A DNA stretch of 42,033 nt from Thermoplasmata archaeon (GTDB lineage: Archaea; Thermoplasmatota; Thermoplasmata; Lutacidiplasmatales; UBA184), in assembly GCA_030037035.1 (NCBI GenBank), contig JASHSA010000100.1, positions 1 through 42,033 of the forward strand, in the 5' to 3' direction. The notes below the pieces were generated by a model. The model was given only the letters and a program-made list of their open reading frames with translations, was not told where the DNA came from and ran no database searches. The position numbers and the translations under genes were made by a program. Shown here one piece after another: positions 7,489 to 15,821 of the stretch (its first letter is position 1; every line of letters starts with the position of its first letter).

Positions 7489-8088
7489 CTAAGCGGCCGG
7501 GCGAACTCCATCCACGTCGTGGACCGACCGGTCCAGGTCGGCCGACCGGGGCGCCCGCGGGGAGCGGCGCCGCGGGGGGGTCGACGCGGTTCCCCCGACC
7601 CGCCGGCGACGGCGGAGCGGCCCGGACGTGGCGCGCAGCTCGATCTCGAAGTAGCGCGCGGTCGGCTCCGGGTTGAACCGGTAGGCGGGGATTTCACGGA
7701 ATCCCAAAGCGGTGTACAGCCGCATCGCGGACCGCATCCTGCCGAGGGTGTCGAGACGCATCCGGCGATAGCCGGCCTCTCGCGCCTTCCGAAGGGACGC
7801 GACGGCGAGCGCCCGGCCGACCCCTCGCCCGCGATAGGCCGGGCGGACGTAGAGGCGCTTCATCTCGCAGGTCGACCCCCGGAGGCGTCGGATCGCCACG
7901 CAGCCGGCCGGTCGACCGTCGACCTCTGCGAGCAGCAACCGACCCCCAGGTCCGGAGTACGCTTCGGGAAATCGCTCCAGCTCGCGGTCGATCCCCTGAA
8001 ACCCGAGGTCGATGTCGAGACCGCGCACGTACTCGGCGACGAGCCGTCGAACCTCGGCGACCGCGCGCGGGGTGCCGGCCGTCCGCAC
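7489..8088 (-). CDS. GNAT-family N-acetyltransferase
   Basis: An acetyl-CoA-dependent acetyltransferase of unknown substrate. The core matches the GNAT fold: RLLLAEVDGRPAGCVAIRRL (strands 2-3), MKRLYVRPAYRGRGVGRALA with the acetyl-CoA loop RGRGVGRA, and YTALGFREIPAYR near the end, a close match to small GNAT enzymes with a C-terminal YTALGF motif. I chose the GTG at 8088 (199 aa), just after the GAPDH stop. An ATG at 8154 would add 22 Arg/Ala-rich residues overlapping the GAPDH gene by 50 nt. The last 40 residues are an unusual Arg-rich extension beyond the fold. Probably co-transcribed with GAPDH. Confidence 0.82.
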   Translation of the reverse strand: MRTAGTPRAVAEVRRLVAEYVRGLDIDLGFQGIDRELERFPEAYSGPGGRLLLAEVDGRPAGCVAIRRLRGSTCEMKRLYVRPAYRGRGVGRALAVASLRKAREAGYRRMRLDTLGRMRSAMRLYTALGFREIPAYRFNPEPTARYFEIELRATSGPLRRRRRVGGTASTPPRRRSPRAPRSADLDRSVHDVDGVRPAA

Positions 8089-8104
8089 GCGGACGCGGGC
8101 GGCC

Positions 8105-9139
8105 CTAGCCGTGCGCGATCCCGAGGGAGCGGTCGGTCGCCGCGATCGAGGCATCCTTGCTCGGGGCGAGGTCGAACATCGCGCGGATGGCGTCGACGTT
8201 CTCCGGCACGACGATCGACTCCTGGTGGATCGCCTGGAAGAAGTAGAGGTCCCGACCGTCGAGGCGGATCCCCCGTTCCCAGAGGACGTTCTCCATCATG
8301 TCGGCGGAGCGCCGGCCGCCCTCGCCGGCACGGTCGCGGGCGACCTCCATCACCTGCGGCGTCCCTTCGACCCCCTCCCCGGGGGCGAAGACGACGAACC
8401 TCGGCGTGGAGCGGAGCGTGGCGACGACGTCGGCCGCCGTGGCGGGAGGACGGGCGAGGCGCACGTGGTTGACGTGCACGTGCATCAGCGTCGTGGGGAC
8501 GACGACCGCGGTCGTCGCGATCGGAAGGTCGGGGAAGATCGTCCGGACGTCCGGGCCGTGATGCGACGGCATCTCGAGCGTCGGGACGATCCCGTTGATC
8601 GGGCCGCGCTTCGTCTCGGCAGGATCGGCGGCGCGCCGCACCAGCGTGACGTCCCACCGCTCGACCCCCCAGCGAAGGAGGACCGCCGCCGCCCGGGCGA
8701 TCCCGGTCGTGTTGCAGGAGACGACCCGGAGCGAACGCTTCCCGCGCCCCGCGTCGTAGTTGCCGAGAGCGTTGAACGACGCCTCGGCGACGTCCGCCTC
8801 CTCGCCGCCCTGGTAGACGGCCCGCACGTTCGCCGCCTCGTAGAGAGCGCGGTTCTCCCGTCCGACGTCCTCGGGCGTGGCGTCGACCACGACGTCGACC
8901 TTCCCGAGGAGGTCGGCGAGGCGTCCGGCGACGGGGAGGCCGGCCGCGGCGAACTTCTCCGGCGAGCCGCTCCCGGCGACGTACAGCGGGTAGCCTCGCG
9001 CGACCGCCCGGCGGGCCTCGTACCCCGGGCGGGTCTTCGCGACGCCGACGAGCTCGAGGTCGGACTGGCGCGCGACCGCGTCCGCGACGCGCTTGCCGAT
9101 CGTCCCGAAGCCGTTGACCGCGACCCGGAGCCTCGCCAA
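8105..9139 (-). CDS. gap: Archaeal (type II) glyceraldehyde-3-phosphate dehydrogenase
   Basis: A 344-residue dehydrogenase that interconverts glyceraldehyde-3-phosphate and 1,3-bisphosphoglycerate with NAD(P). It has a Rossmann motif VNGFGTIGKRVADAV (about 8-22), catalytic Cys142 in SCNTTG, and the archaeal signatures GPINGIVPTLEMPSHHGPD and TTLMHVHVNHV. Archaeal enzymes of this class usually serve gluconeogenesis, sometimes glycolysis. The start appears to be TTG at 9139, giving LARLRVAVNG; no ATG or GTG fits better. An A/T-rich CTCATTAG at 9171-9178 lies about 36 bp upstream and is divergent from the acyl-CoA dehydrogenase promoter. Confidence 0.95.
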   Translation of the reverse strand: MARLRVAVNGFGTIGKRVADAVARQSDLELVGVAKTRPGYEARRAVARGYPLYVAGSGSPEKFAAAGLPVAGRLADLLGKVDVVVDATPEDVGRENRALYEAANVRAVYQGGEEADVAEASFNALGNYDAGRGKRSLRVVSCNTTGIARAAAVLLRWGVERWDVTLVRRAADPAETKRGPINGIVPTLEMPSHHGPDVRTIFPDLPIATTAVVVPTTLMHVHVNHVRLARPPATAADVVATLRSTPRFVVFAPGEGVEGTPQVMEVARDRAGEGGRRSADMMENVLWERGIRLDGRDLYFFQAIHQESIVVPENVDAIRAMFDLAPSKDASIAATDRSLGIAHG

Positions 9140-9215
9140 CCCCGTCCTCCGTGCTTGCGACCGGTCCCGGACTAATGAGGTGCGCGCCCCCGAGGCGCTT
9201 GCGCGAGGGGGAGGC

Positions 9216-9220
9216 TAAAT
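9216..9220 (+). promoter_or_regulatory. TATA-like box of the acyl-CoA dehydrogenase gene
   Basis: TAAAT about 31 bp before the ATG. It shares the 109-bp divergent intergenic region with the GAPDH promoter element at 9171-9178. Confidence 0.5.
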
Positions 9221-9248
9221 CCTCGGCGCCCCGTTCGCCGCCGGCCCG

Positions 9249-10439
9249 ATGGAGTTCCGTCTCTCGGACGAAGAGCGGGCGTTCCAGGAGGCGGCCCGCC
9301 GCTTCGGCGACCGCGTCCTGCGGACGCACGAGCGCGAGATCGACGCGCAGGGGTCGATCCCGCCGGAGGTCCTCGGCCCGATGGCCGAGCTCGGCCTCCT
9401 CGCGATGATGGTCCCGGAGGAGTACGGGGGGATGGGAGCGAGCGCCGTCCTGACGGAGCTCGCCGCCGAGGAGGTCGGTCGTGGAGACTTCTCGATGGCG
9501 ACGGCCGTCTTCTTCCTCCTCGAGGCCGGCTGGGGCTACGTCCTCTCCCGGCACGGGAGCGAGGAGGCGAAGAAGGAGCTCCTTCCCCCGGTGACCTCCG
9601 GAAAGGCGTTCCTCGGGATCGCGACCACGGAGCCGGGCGGAGGGAGCGACCTCGCGGCGATGCGTACCCGGGTGCACCGCGACGGGGAGCGGTTCGTCCT
9701 GACCGGCGAGAAGTCGTTCGTCTCGGGCGTCGAGGAGGCGCGCCGCCTCGGCGGAGGGCACCTCACGCTCGCGAAGGTCGAGAGCGGCGGGTTCGACTTC
9801 CTGTACGTCCCGACCCGCTCGAACGGGATCTCGACCCAGAAGTTCGAGAACATGGGCCGCATGGGGATCTCCACCGGGGGCCTCACCTACCACGACGTCG
9901 CGCTGCCGCCGCGCTATCTCGTCGGTCCCGAGGGGAAGGGGTTCGAGGTCGCGATGGAGGGGTTCAGCGTCGCGCGGACGTTCGTGAGCGCGGCGTGCGT
10001 GGGCGCCGCCGAGCGCGCCCTCGAGGCCGGCACGGCCTACGTCCGCGAGCGTCGGGCGTTCGGCCAGCCGCTCGGCAAGTTCGAGGCGATCCAGTTCGAG
10101 CTGGTCGACCTCTACACGCAGGTCGAGGCCGTCAAGTGGCAGTGCCGCCGCGCCGCATGGTTGCTGGACGAGTACACGCTGAAGGGGGACCGCTCCCACC
10201 GCTCGGAGGTCGACCTCGCCGTGGCGTCGGTCAAGCTTACCGCGCCGCAGGTCGCCTTCGAGTGCGTCAAGCGGGTGATGATGTGGTACGGCGCCGCCGG
10301 CTACACCAAGGACGCGGGGCTCGAGCTCGGCCTGCGAGGGATCATGAGCTACCTGGTCGGGGCCGAGGGCGGCCTGAACATCATGCGGATCATCCTCGGC
10401 CGGGAGCTCCTCGGCAAGGAGTTCGTCCCCTACAAGTGA
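9249..10439 (+). CDS. Acyl-CoA dehydrogenase
   Basis: A 396-residue FAD enzyme that oxidises acyl-CoA to enoyl-CoA, passing electrons to ETF in fatty or branched-chain amino acid breakdown. The helical N-domain holds LGLLAMMVPEEYGGMGAS. The middle domain holds GIATTEPGGGSDLAAM and LTGEKSFVSG, which bind the flavin. The C-domain holds RRAFGQPLGKFEAIQFELVDL and YGAAGYTKDAGLELGLRG. Glu373 in GAEGGLNIMR aligns with the catalytic base of medium-chain enzymes. There is no adjacent etf or enoyl-CoA hydratase gene, so the chain-length class is open. Confidence 0.93.
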   Translation: MEFRLSDEERAFQEAARRFGDRVLRTHEREIDAQGSIPPEVLGPMAELGLLAMMVPEEYGGMGASAVLTELAAEEVGRGDFSMATAVFFLLEAGWGYVLSRHGSEEAKKELLPPVTSGKAFLGIATTEPGGGSDLAAMRTRVHRDGERFVLTGEKSFVSGVEEARRLGGGHLTLAKVESGGFDFLYVPTRSNGISTQKFENMGRMGISTGGLTYHDVALPPRYLVGPEGKGFEVAMEGFSVARTFVSAACVGAAERALEAGTAYVRERRAFGQPLGKFEAIQFELVDLYTQVEAVKWQCRRAAWLLDEYTLKGDRSHRSEVDLAVASVKLTAPQVAFECVKRVMMWYGAAGYTKDAGLELGLRGIMSYLVGAEGGLNIMRIILGRELLGKEFVPYK

Positions 10440-10840
10440 CGGCGGCGCGCGGACGCGCGCGCAGGCCTAAGGCCGGCGGTCGAGCGGACGGGCGGCTCGC
10501 CCGGGCGCTCCCCCGGCGCCGCGAAGGCACCGGCCCGCTCGGTGACGGGGCGGTGGCGGTTCCCTTGCCGCGGGCCGCGGCGCCGAGCGGCTCGAAAACC
10601 GGGCGACGGCAATCCCCTACGGCCGGTCGGGGGCCCCGCGGTCGGGGCGACGGGGCGTACCTTCGCGGCGAGAGCGCCCTCTTCGACCGGCCCAGGACGA
10701 GGTGGCGAGCGTGCGGTCCTCCGCGAGCGGCTCGCAGCGGCGGACCATGCGCTCGACGCGCTCCGTGCCGGGGTGTCGCAGGGCGCACGGCACGTTCAAG
10801 TAATCCCGGCCGGCTCCCGGCCCCGGTGTTGAGGCAGCCG
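10440..10840. other. 400-bp intergenic region without a recognised gene
   Basis: Extremely GC-rich stretch between acyl-CoA dehydrogenase and glutamate dehydrogenase. The only A/T-rich element near gdh is TTCAAGTAAT at 10795-10804, a plausible TATA box about 40 bp before the gdh ATG. A small near-palindrome, GGCCT-A-AGGCC, lies at 10464-10474. I could not match the stretch to RNase P, SRP or other archaeal RNA. A weak open frame exists on the minus strand but looks non-genic. Confidence 0.4.
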
Positions 10841-12103
10841 ATGCCGCAGACAAGTTCCACCGTGAACCCGTTCGAGACCGCGAAGCGTCAGGTCGACATC
10901 GTCGCCGACATGATCGGGCTGAACGGCGGCGTCCGCGAGGTGCTCAAGCACCCCAAGCGGGAGCTGACCGTGAATTTCCCCGTCCGGATGGACGACGGGA
11001 CCTACCGGGTCTTCACCGGGCACCGGGTCCAGTACAACATGGCCCGAGGGCCGTGCAAGGGCGGGATCCGCTACCATCCGCAGGTGACGCTGGACGAGGT
11101 CCGGGCGCTCGCGGCGTGGATGACGTGGAAGTGCGCGGTCGTCAACATCCCGTATGGCGGCGCGAAGGGCGGCGTGGTCTGCGATCCGAAGAAGATGAGC
11201 AAGGGGGAGCTCGAGCACCTCACCCGCCGCTACGCGAGCGAGATCGCGTCGTTCATCGGGCCGGAGATCGACATCCCGGCGCCGGACGTCTACACCGACA
11301 GCCAGACGATGAGCTGGATCATGGACACCTACTCGATGCAGAAGGGCTACTCCGTTCCCGGCGTCGTCACGGGTAAGCCGATCGCCCTCGGCGGCAGCGA
11401 AGGCCGGGGCGAGGCGACCGGGCGCGGCTGCGCCTACGTCATTCGGGAGGCCTCCAAGGACGCCGGCGTCCGGGTCAAGAACGGCACCGTCGCCGTCCAG
11501 GGGTTCGGCAACGCGGGCAGCGTCGCCGCGAACCTCCTCCACGACGAGCAGGGGGCGACGATCGTCGCCGTCTCGGACTCGAGGGGAGGGATCTACAAGG
11601 CCGACGGGCTGAACCCGCACGCGGTCGAGGAGCACAAGCGCAAGACCGGCTCGGTCGTCGGCTTTCCCGGGGCGAAGGCGATCTCCAACGAGGAGGTCCT
11701 CGAGACGAAGGCCGACATCCTCGTCCCGGCGGCGCTCGAGAACCAGATCACCGGCAAGAACGCCGACAAGGTCCAGGCGAAGATGGTCGCCGAGGCCGCC
11801 AACGGCCCGACGCTGCCCGAGGCCGACACGGTGCTGTTCCAGAAGAAGGTCACCGTGCTGCCGGACATCCTCGCCAACGCCGGCGGCGTCACGGTGAGCT
11901 ACTTCGAGTGGGCGCAGGACATCCAGGGGTTCTTCTGGCCCCTCGAAGAGGTCAACCAGCGCCTCGAGCGCGTCATGGTCCGCTCCTACGCGGACGTCCA
12001 CAAGGTCGCGGCGGAGCGGAAGGTCCACAACCGGACGGCCGCCTACATCCTCGCCATCCAGCGGGTCGTCGACGCGATCAACACGCGCGGCTTCCACCCG
12101 TAG
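10841..12103 (+). CDS. gdhA: NAD(P)-dependent glutamate dehydrogenase
   Basis: A 420-residue enzyme that interconverts glutamate and 2-oxoglutarate plus ammonia. The substrate domain has Lys73 in RGPCKGGIRYHP and the catalytic Lys109 in IPYGGAKGGV. The Rossmann domain has GFGNAG (221-226) and an acidic residue in AVSDSRGG, which tends toward NAD(H) use, though cofactor choice cannot be fixed by eye. The motif VPAALENQI and the C-terminal ILANAGGVTVSYFEW are standard for the hexameric family. I chose the ATG at 10841 giving MPQTSSTVNPFETAKRQV, the normal family N-terminus; the frame extends further upstream only as noise. The phosphoribosyltransferase gene starts 17 nt downstream. Confidence 0.96.
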   Translation: MPQTSSTVNPFETAKRQVDIVADMIGLNGGVREVLKHPKRELTVNFPVRMDDGTYRVFTGHRVQYNMARGPCKGGIRYHPQVTLDEVRALAAWMTWKCAVVNIPYGGAKGGVVCDPKKMSKGELEHLTRRYASEIASFIGPEIDIPAPDVYTDSQTMSWIMDTYSMQKGYSVPGVVTGKPIALGGSEGRGEATGRGCAYVIREASKDAGVRVKNGTVAVQGFGNAGSVAANLLHDEQGATIVAVSDSRGGIYKADGLNPHAVEEHKRKTGSVVGFPGAKAISNEEVLETKADILVPAALENQITGKNADKVQAKMVAEAANGPTLPEADTVLFQKKVTVLPDILANAGGVTVSYFEWAQDIQGFFWPLEEVNQRLERVMVRSYADVHKVAAERKVHNRTAAYILAIQRVVDAINTRGFHP

Positions 12104-12120
12104 GCCGCGACCGACCCCGG

Positions 12121-12738
12121 ATGGCGGAGCTTCCGAGGTGCCGTCGCGCGACCTGGAACGAGGTCGAGGGCTGGGCCGACACCGTCGCGGCGAAGATCCG
12201 GGCCGGCCCCCGGCGGCCGGAGACGATCGTCGCCCTGACGCGCGGCGGCTGGGTCCCGGCCCGGCTCCTCGGCGACCGCCTCGGGGTCAGCCGCCTGCTC
12301 GCGCTGCGCGTGCAGCACTGGGGCGTGACGGCGAGCCGGGACGGGGAGGCACGGCTCACCGAGGGCCTCTCGGGCCCGGTCGCGGGCGCGCACGTCCTGG
12401 TCGTCGACGACATCACCGACACCGGCGAGAGCCTGCAGCTCGCGCGCGATCACGTGAGCGGCGCCGGACCGGCGTCGGTCGAGACCGCCGCGTTCGTGCA
12501 CATCGCCCACTCGAAGTTCCTGCCGACGTACTTCGCGGAGGAGATCCCGCGCGATGCGTGGGTCTGGGTCGTCTTTCCGTGGAACTACTGGGAGGACCTC
12601 GCCCAGCTCGCCGAGCGCGCGGCCGCCGAGGGGCCGACCCTCGCGGCGATCCGCGCGACGCTGCGGAGCCGCTGCGGCCTGGACGTCCCGCTGCGGGACC
12701 TGCGCTCGGTCCGGCCGACGGCCCCTAGCCGCTCGTGA
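12121..12738 (+). CDS. Phosphoribosyltransferase (type I, xanthine/hypoxanthine-like)
   Basis: A 205-residue type I phosphoribosyltransferase. Residues 92-104 (VLVVDDITDTGES) are the PRPP-binding loop, and IVALTRGGWVPARLLGDRLG (36-55) is the early loop seen in archaeal Hpt/Xpt-like enzymes. Such enzymes transfer ribose-5-phosphate from PRPP to a purine base. The tail VFPWNYWEDLAQ is typical of the archaeal xanthine-guanine-type group. It follows gdh by 17 nt, so co-transcription is likely, although no metabolic link is obvious. Its 3' end overlaps the convergent DUF373 gene by 14 nt. The preferred base is uncertain. Confidence 0.88.
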   Translation: MAELPRCRRATWNEVEGWADTVAAKIRAGPRRPETIVALTRGGWVPARLLGDRLGVSRLLALRVQHWGVTASRDGEARLTEGLSGPVAGAHVLVVDDITDTGESLQLARDHVSGAGPASVETAAFVHIAHSKFLPTYFAEEIPRDAWVWVVFPWNYWEDLAQLAERAAAEGPTLAAIRATLRSRCGLDVPLRDLRSVRPTAPSRS

Positions 12739-13813
12739 TCGGCGGGGCGCTGGCCCGCGAGACGGTCCGGAAGTGCTGGTGGATCATCCCCGCCCCGATC
12801 ACGAGCCCGAGACCCGTGACGATGAGGCCGGCGAGCAGGGGGACCTGGGCGACCGGCGAAAGACCCTCGAGATAGCGCACGAGATAGACGATCCCGTAGC
12901 TGACGAGGCCGATCCCGATGACGCTCGTCGTCGCGACGACGTAGGAGCGCGGGAACCTCCCCCGGGCGAACATCCGGCGCAACGCGCGACCGGTCTCCCA
13001 GACGAGCACGCCGAGGATCCACCATAGGAGCCCGGACTGCAGGAACAGGAGGACCCGGACGAACGGGGCGACGGACGCGCCGGCGGCGTAGTGGTTGTAG
13101 CCGGTGAGGAACCCCACCCCGACGAGCGCGAGGGCGAACAGCCCGAACCCGAACGCGACCGACCCCTGCCGGGTGTCCGCCGAGGCGGTCCGCACGGCGT
13201 CGATGAGCGCCTCGTCGATGTCGAACGTCCAGAAGATCAGGTAGACCCCGAGGACGATCGCGAGCCCGATCACCCCCCAGAGGAAGACGCCGCCGGCCGC
13301 GGCGAAGCCGAGGATCAGCAGGACGAACGCGAACGGCAGGACCGTCTTCGCGCGAAGCTTCGGGTCCTTGAGCGCCCGCACGAGGGTGTAGTACGTCGAT
13401 TCGAGGCTCGGGCTCTGGCGGACGTAGACGCGGCGGACCCCGTCGATGCGCACCCGGGAGGAGAGGATCGGGAACAGGTACTCGTCCTCGGCGCCGTCGC
13501 TTACGAGGTAGGCGGAGCTCGCCTGGACGCGCTCCAGGACCCGGTCGAACTGGTCGGCGACGCGGCGGTCGGAGGCAATCCCGACCTTCGCCGAGCCGGT
13601 GAGCACGCAGACCTCGCAAGGTTCGCCGGAGCCGCGCAGCTCGTCCAGCAGCGCGACCGCAGCGAAGATCGCGTTCGTGTCGGAGTCCTCGGGGTCGGCG
13701 ACCCCGAGGCGGTTCGCGGCGTCGAGGACCTCGGCGCGCCCGACGATCGGGCCGTCGAGCTGCGCCTTCCGGCCCAGGTCGTCGTCGCGGTCGTCGCAGA
13801 CGACCAGGCGCAT
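12725..13813 (-). CDS. DUF373-family integral membrane protein
   Basis: A 362-residue archaeal protein of unknown function. The soluble N-terminal part (1-160) begins with MRLVVCDDRDDDLGRKA, includes DPEDSDTNAIFAAVALLDEL and CVLTGSAKVGI, and is the DUF373 signature. Residues 160-350 contain about six hydrophobic segments. The DPEDSDTNA stretch suggests a nucleotide- or metal-binding Rossmann-like domain, but no activity is established. A TATA-like TCATTAAG at 13839-13846 lies about 29 bp upstream. The gene is divergent from proS and convergent with the phosphoribosyltransferase gene. Confidence 0.88.
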   Translation of the reverse strand: MRLVVCDDRDDDLGRKAQLDGPIVGRAEVLDAANRLGVADPEDSDTNAIFAAVALLDELRGSGEPCEVCVLTGSAKVGIASDRRVADQFDRVLERVQASSAYLVSDGAEDEYLFPILSSRVRIDGVRRVYVRQSPSLESTYYTLVRALKDPKLRAKTVLPFAFVLLILGFAAAGGVFLWGVIGLAIVLGVYLIFWTFDIDEALIDAVRTASADTRQGSVAFGFGLFALALVGVGFLTGYNHYAAGASVAPFVRVLLFLQSGLLWWILGVLVWETGRALRRMFARGRFPRSYVVATTSVIGIGLVSYGIVYLVRYLEGLSPVAQVPLLAGLIVTGLGLVIGAGMIHQHFRTVSRASAPPITSG

Positions 13814-13929
13814 GGCCCAGGGACTAGAGCCGCCCCGCGCCTTAATGACAAGGGTTCCTCCGGGCCCCCGTTCGGGGCCGACCGCGCGCCGCGGGGCGCC
13901 GTCCCGGGGGGAGCGGCCGCCGCCGCAAC

Positions 13930-13936
13930 GATATAC
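13930..13936 (+). promoter_or_regulatory. TATA box of proS
   Basis: GATATAC centred 30 bp before the proS ATG, the clearest A/T-rich element in the divergent proS/DUF373 gap. Confidence 0.65.
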
Positions 13937-13962
13937 TCCCCGGCGAACGTCCGCCCCGCCCC

Positions 13963-15390
13963 ATGGCGGAGCTGCCGGACAAGAAGACGGCGTTCATCGA
14001 CTGGTACCTCGCCGTCGTCGAGGAGGCGGACCTCTCCGACAAGCGCTACGGCGTGAAGGGGATGAACGTCTGGACCCGCTACGGCTTCCGCGCACGCCGG
14101 AACCTCGACCACGTGATGGTCCGCGAGATCGAGGCGACCGGCTCGGAGGCGGTCGAGTTCCCGGCGCTGATCCCGGCGACGGAGTTCGCGAAGGAGAAGG
14201 AGCACATCAAGGGCTTCGACGCGCAGGTCTTCTGGGTGACCCGCGGAGGGCTGACCGACCTCGACGTGCCGCTGGTCCTCCGACCGACCAGCGAGACGGC
14301 GATCTACCCGATCTTCGCGCTCTGGGTACGCTCCCACCGCGACCTGCCGTTGAACGTCTACCAGATCGTCAACACGTTCCGCTACGAGACGAAGACGACC
14401 CGGCCGTTCGTGCGCGTGCGGGAGATCCACTTCTTCGAGGAGCACACCTGCCAGGTCGACGAGGAGACCGCGACGGCGCGCGTACGCTCCAACCTGGCCG
14501 CGTTCCGCCGCATGGCGCGCTCGTTCGCCTTGCCGTACCTCTCCGTCCGCCGCCCCGAGTGGGACAAGTTCGCGGGGGCCCACTACACGATCGCCTTCGA
14601 CCTCCCGCTCGCCGGCGCTCGGACCCTTCAGCTGGGAAGCGTGCACCACTACCGCGACAACTTCTCGCGTCCGTACGGGATCCGCTACGAGGCCGCGGAC
14701 GGCGAGGAGCGCTACGTCCACCAGACGACGTTCGGCCTCTCCGAGCGCCTCCTCGGGGCGATCGTCGGAGCGCACGGGGACGCCCGCGGGGCGGTGTTCC
14801 CCAGCGAGGTCGCCCCGTTCGAGGTCGTCATCGTCCCGATCCTCTCCGCCGCGTCCGGGGAGGCGGTCGCCCGGGCCGCCCGCGAGATCGCGGACGAGCT
14901 CCGCCAGGCCGGTCGGCGGGTCCGCCTCGACGACGGCGACGATCGACCCGGGGCGAAGTTCTACCGGTGGGAGCTTGCCGGGGTGCCGCTGCGTCTCGAG
15001 GTCGGGGCTCGGGAGCTCGAGCGCGGAGAGCTGACGGGCGTCGACCGGCTCGGTCGCAAGCTCCCGCTCGCCCGCGTCCGTCTCGCGGAAGCGGTCGCCG
15101 GGGCGCTCACCGCCTTCGACCTTGAGCTCGGTCGCCGCGCCGACGCGGCGTTCCGGGAGGCGGTCGCCCCGGCGACCCAGCTCTCCGAGCTCGCCGGCTC
15201 CGAGCGGGTCCGCCTCCTGGGGTGGTGCGGCGAGGAAGCGTGCGGTCATGCGATCGAGCGCGCAATCGACGGGGCGCTGCTCGGCACGCCGGAGGAGCCG
15301 CTCCCGTTCGCGTTCCCGGAGCCTAAGGCGTGCATCGCGTGCGGTCGCACGGACGGCGTGAGGGTCGCTCTCGCGGCGCAACCGATGTGA
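13963..15390 (+). CDS. proS: Prolyl-tRNA synthetase (archaeal/eukaryotic type)
   Basis: A 475-residue class II aminoacyl-tRNA synthetase charging tRNA-Pro. The start KKTAFIDWYLAVVEEADLSD is typical of the archaeal form, which lacks the bacterial editing insertion. LRPTSETAIYPIFALWVRS and NTFRYETKTTRPFVRVREI contain the class II active-site motif 2, and EGAI-type motif 3 lies further on. The anticodon-binding domain covers about 285-390 (VVIVPILSAASGEAV). A C-terminal zinc-binding domain has Cys at about 422, 427, 457 and 460, and the protein ends with the short extension seen in archaeal ProS. Length is typical. Confidence 0.95.
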   Translation: MAELPDKKTAFIDWYLAVVEEADLSDKRYGVKGMNVWTRYGFRARRNLDHVMVREIEATGSEAVEFPALIPATEFAKEKEHIKGFDAQVFWVTRGGLTDLDVPLVLRPTSETAIYPIFALWVRSHRDLPLNVYQIVNTFRYETKTTRPFVRVREIHFFEEHTCQVDEETATARVRSNLAAFRRMARSFALPYLSVRRPEWDKFAGAHYTIAFDLPLAGARTLQLGSVHHYRDNFSRPYGIRYEAADGEERYVHQTTFGLSERLLGAIVGAHGDARGAVFPSEVAPFEVVIVPILSAASGEAVARAAREIADELRQAGRRVRLDDGDDRPGAKFYRWELAGVPLRLEVGARELERGELTGVDRLGRKLPLARVRLAEAVAGALTAFDLELGRRADAAFREAVAPATQLSELAGSERVRLLGWCGEEACGHAIERAIDGALLGTPEEPLPFAFPEPKACIACGRTDGVRVALAAQPM

Positions 15391-15421
15391 GCCGGCGCCT
15401 CCGCGGGCCCCGCCCGGAGGA

Positions 15422-15682
15422 CTAGGGGGGAGGGGCCGTCGACGGCGGGTTCGGCAGGACCAGCCACATGCCGGCGAGGCCGAACAGCAAGAGGGTGATC
15501 GTCACGGCGTAGACGCCGTTGTCGATCCAGACGTCGAACGACAGGCCCCACCACAGGTAGAACGCCACGGCGAGGACCACCAGGGTGGCGAACCCCCAGA
15601 ACGCGACGCGGCGGGAGAGGGGAAGGCCGCGCGACGCCCCGGGCCCTTCGGCCCCCTCGGCTTCGGGGAGGTCTGCCGACAT
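15422..15682 (-). CDS. Small two-helix membrane protein, function unknown
   Basis: An 86-residue protein with a polar N-terminus (1-24) and two membrane segments, about 26-46 (FWGFATLVVLAVAFYLWWG) and 55-75 (GVYAVTITLLLFGLAGMWL), plus a Pro-rich end. A TATA-like GGTTATC at 15710-15717 lies about 30 bp before the ATG, which supports expression. It is convergent with proS (31-nt gap). I do not recognise the family. Confidence 0.6.
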   Translation of the reverse strand: MSADLPEAEGAEGPGASRGLPLSRRVAFWGFATLVVLAVAFYLWWGLSFDVWIDNGVYAVTITLLLFGLAGMWLVLPNPPSTAPPP

Positions 15683-15789
15683 GGGTCCTGCGCGAGCCGG
15701 GGTGCGCGAGATAACCCTTGCGGGGGACGGCCGGTGCCGGCCTCCCCGGCGGCGCGACCGCGCCAGCGCGGGGACGCGTTCCGCGAGGG

Positions 15790-15796
15790 CTTAATC
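15790..15796 (+). promoter_or_regulatory. TATA-like box of the TPR/STAND gene pair
   Basis: CTTAATC centred 29 bp before the ATG at 15822 and 23 bp before an in-frame GTG at 15816. It favours the ATG as the true start. Confidence 0.55.
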
Positions 15797-15821
15797 CCTC
15801 GGCACGGCTAGAACCGTGGGG

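Noticed and set aside
8089..8154. Upstream ATG start for the GNAT gene
   Set aside because: It adds Arg/Ala-rich residues that merely shadow the GAPDH C-terminus in another frame; the GTG at 8088 sits right after the GAPDH stop.
10617..10853. Minus-strand frame of 78 residues containing a plausible segment (RDYLNVPCALRHPGTERVER)
   Set aside because: It begins inside the gdh 5' end, has no convincing promoter or start, turns Arg-rich in its second half, and resembles no family I know. It may be a remnant, but support is too weak.
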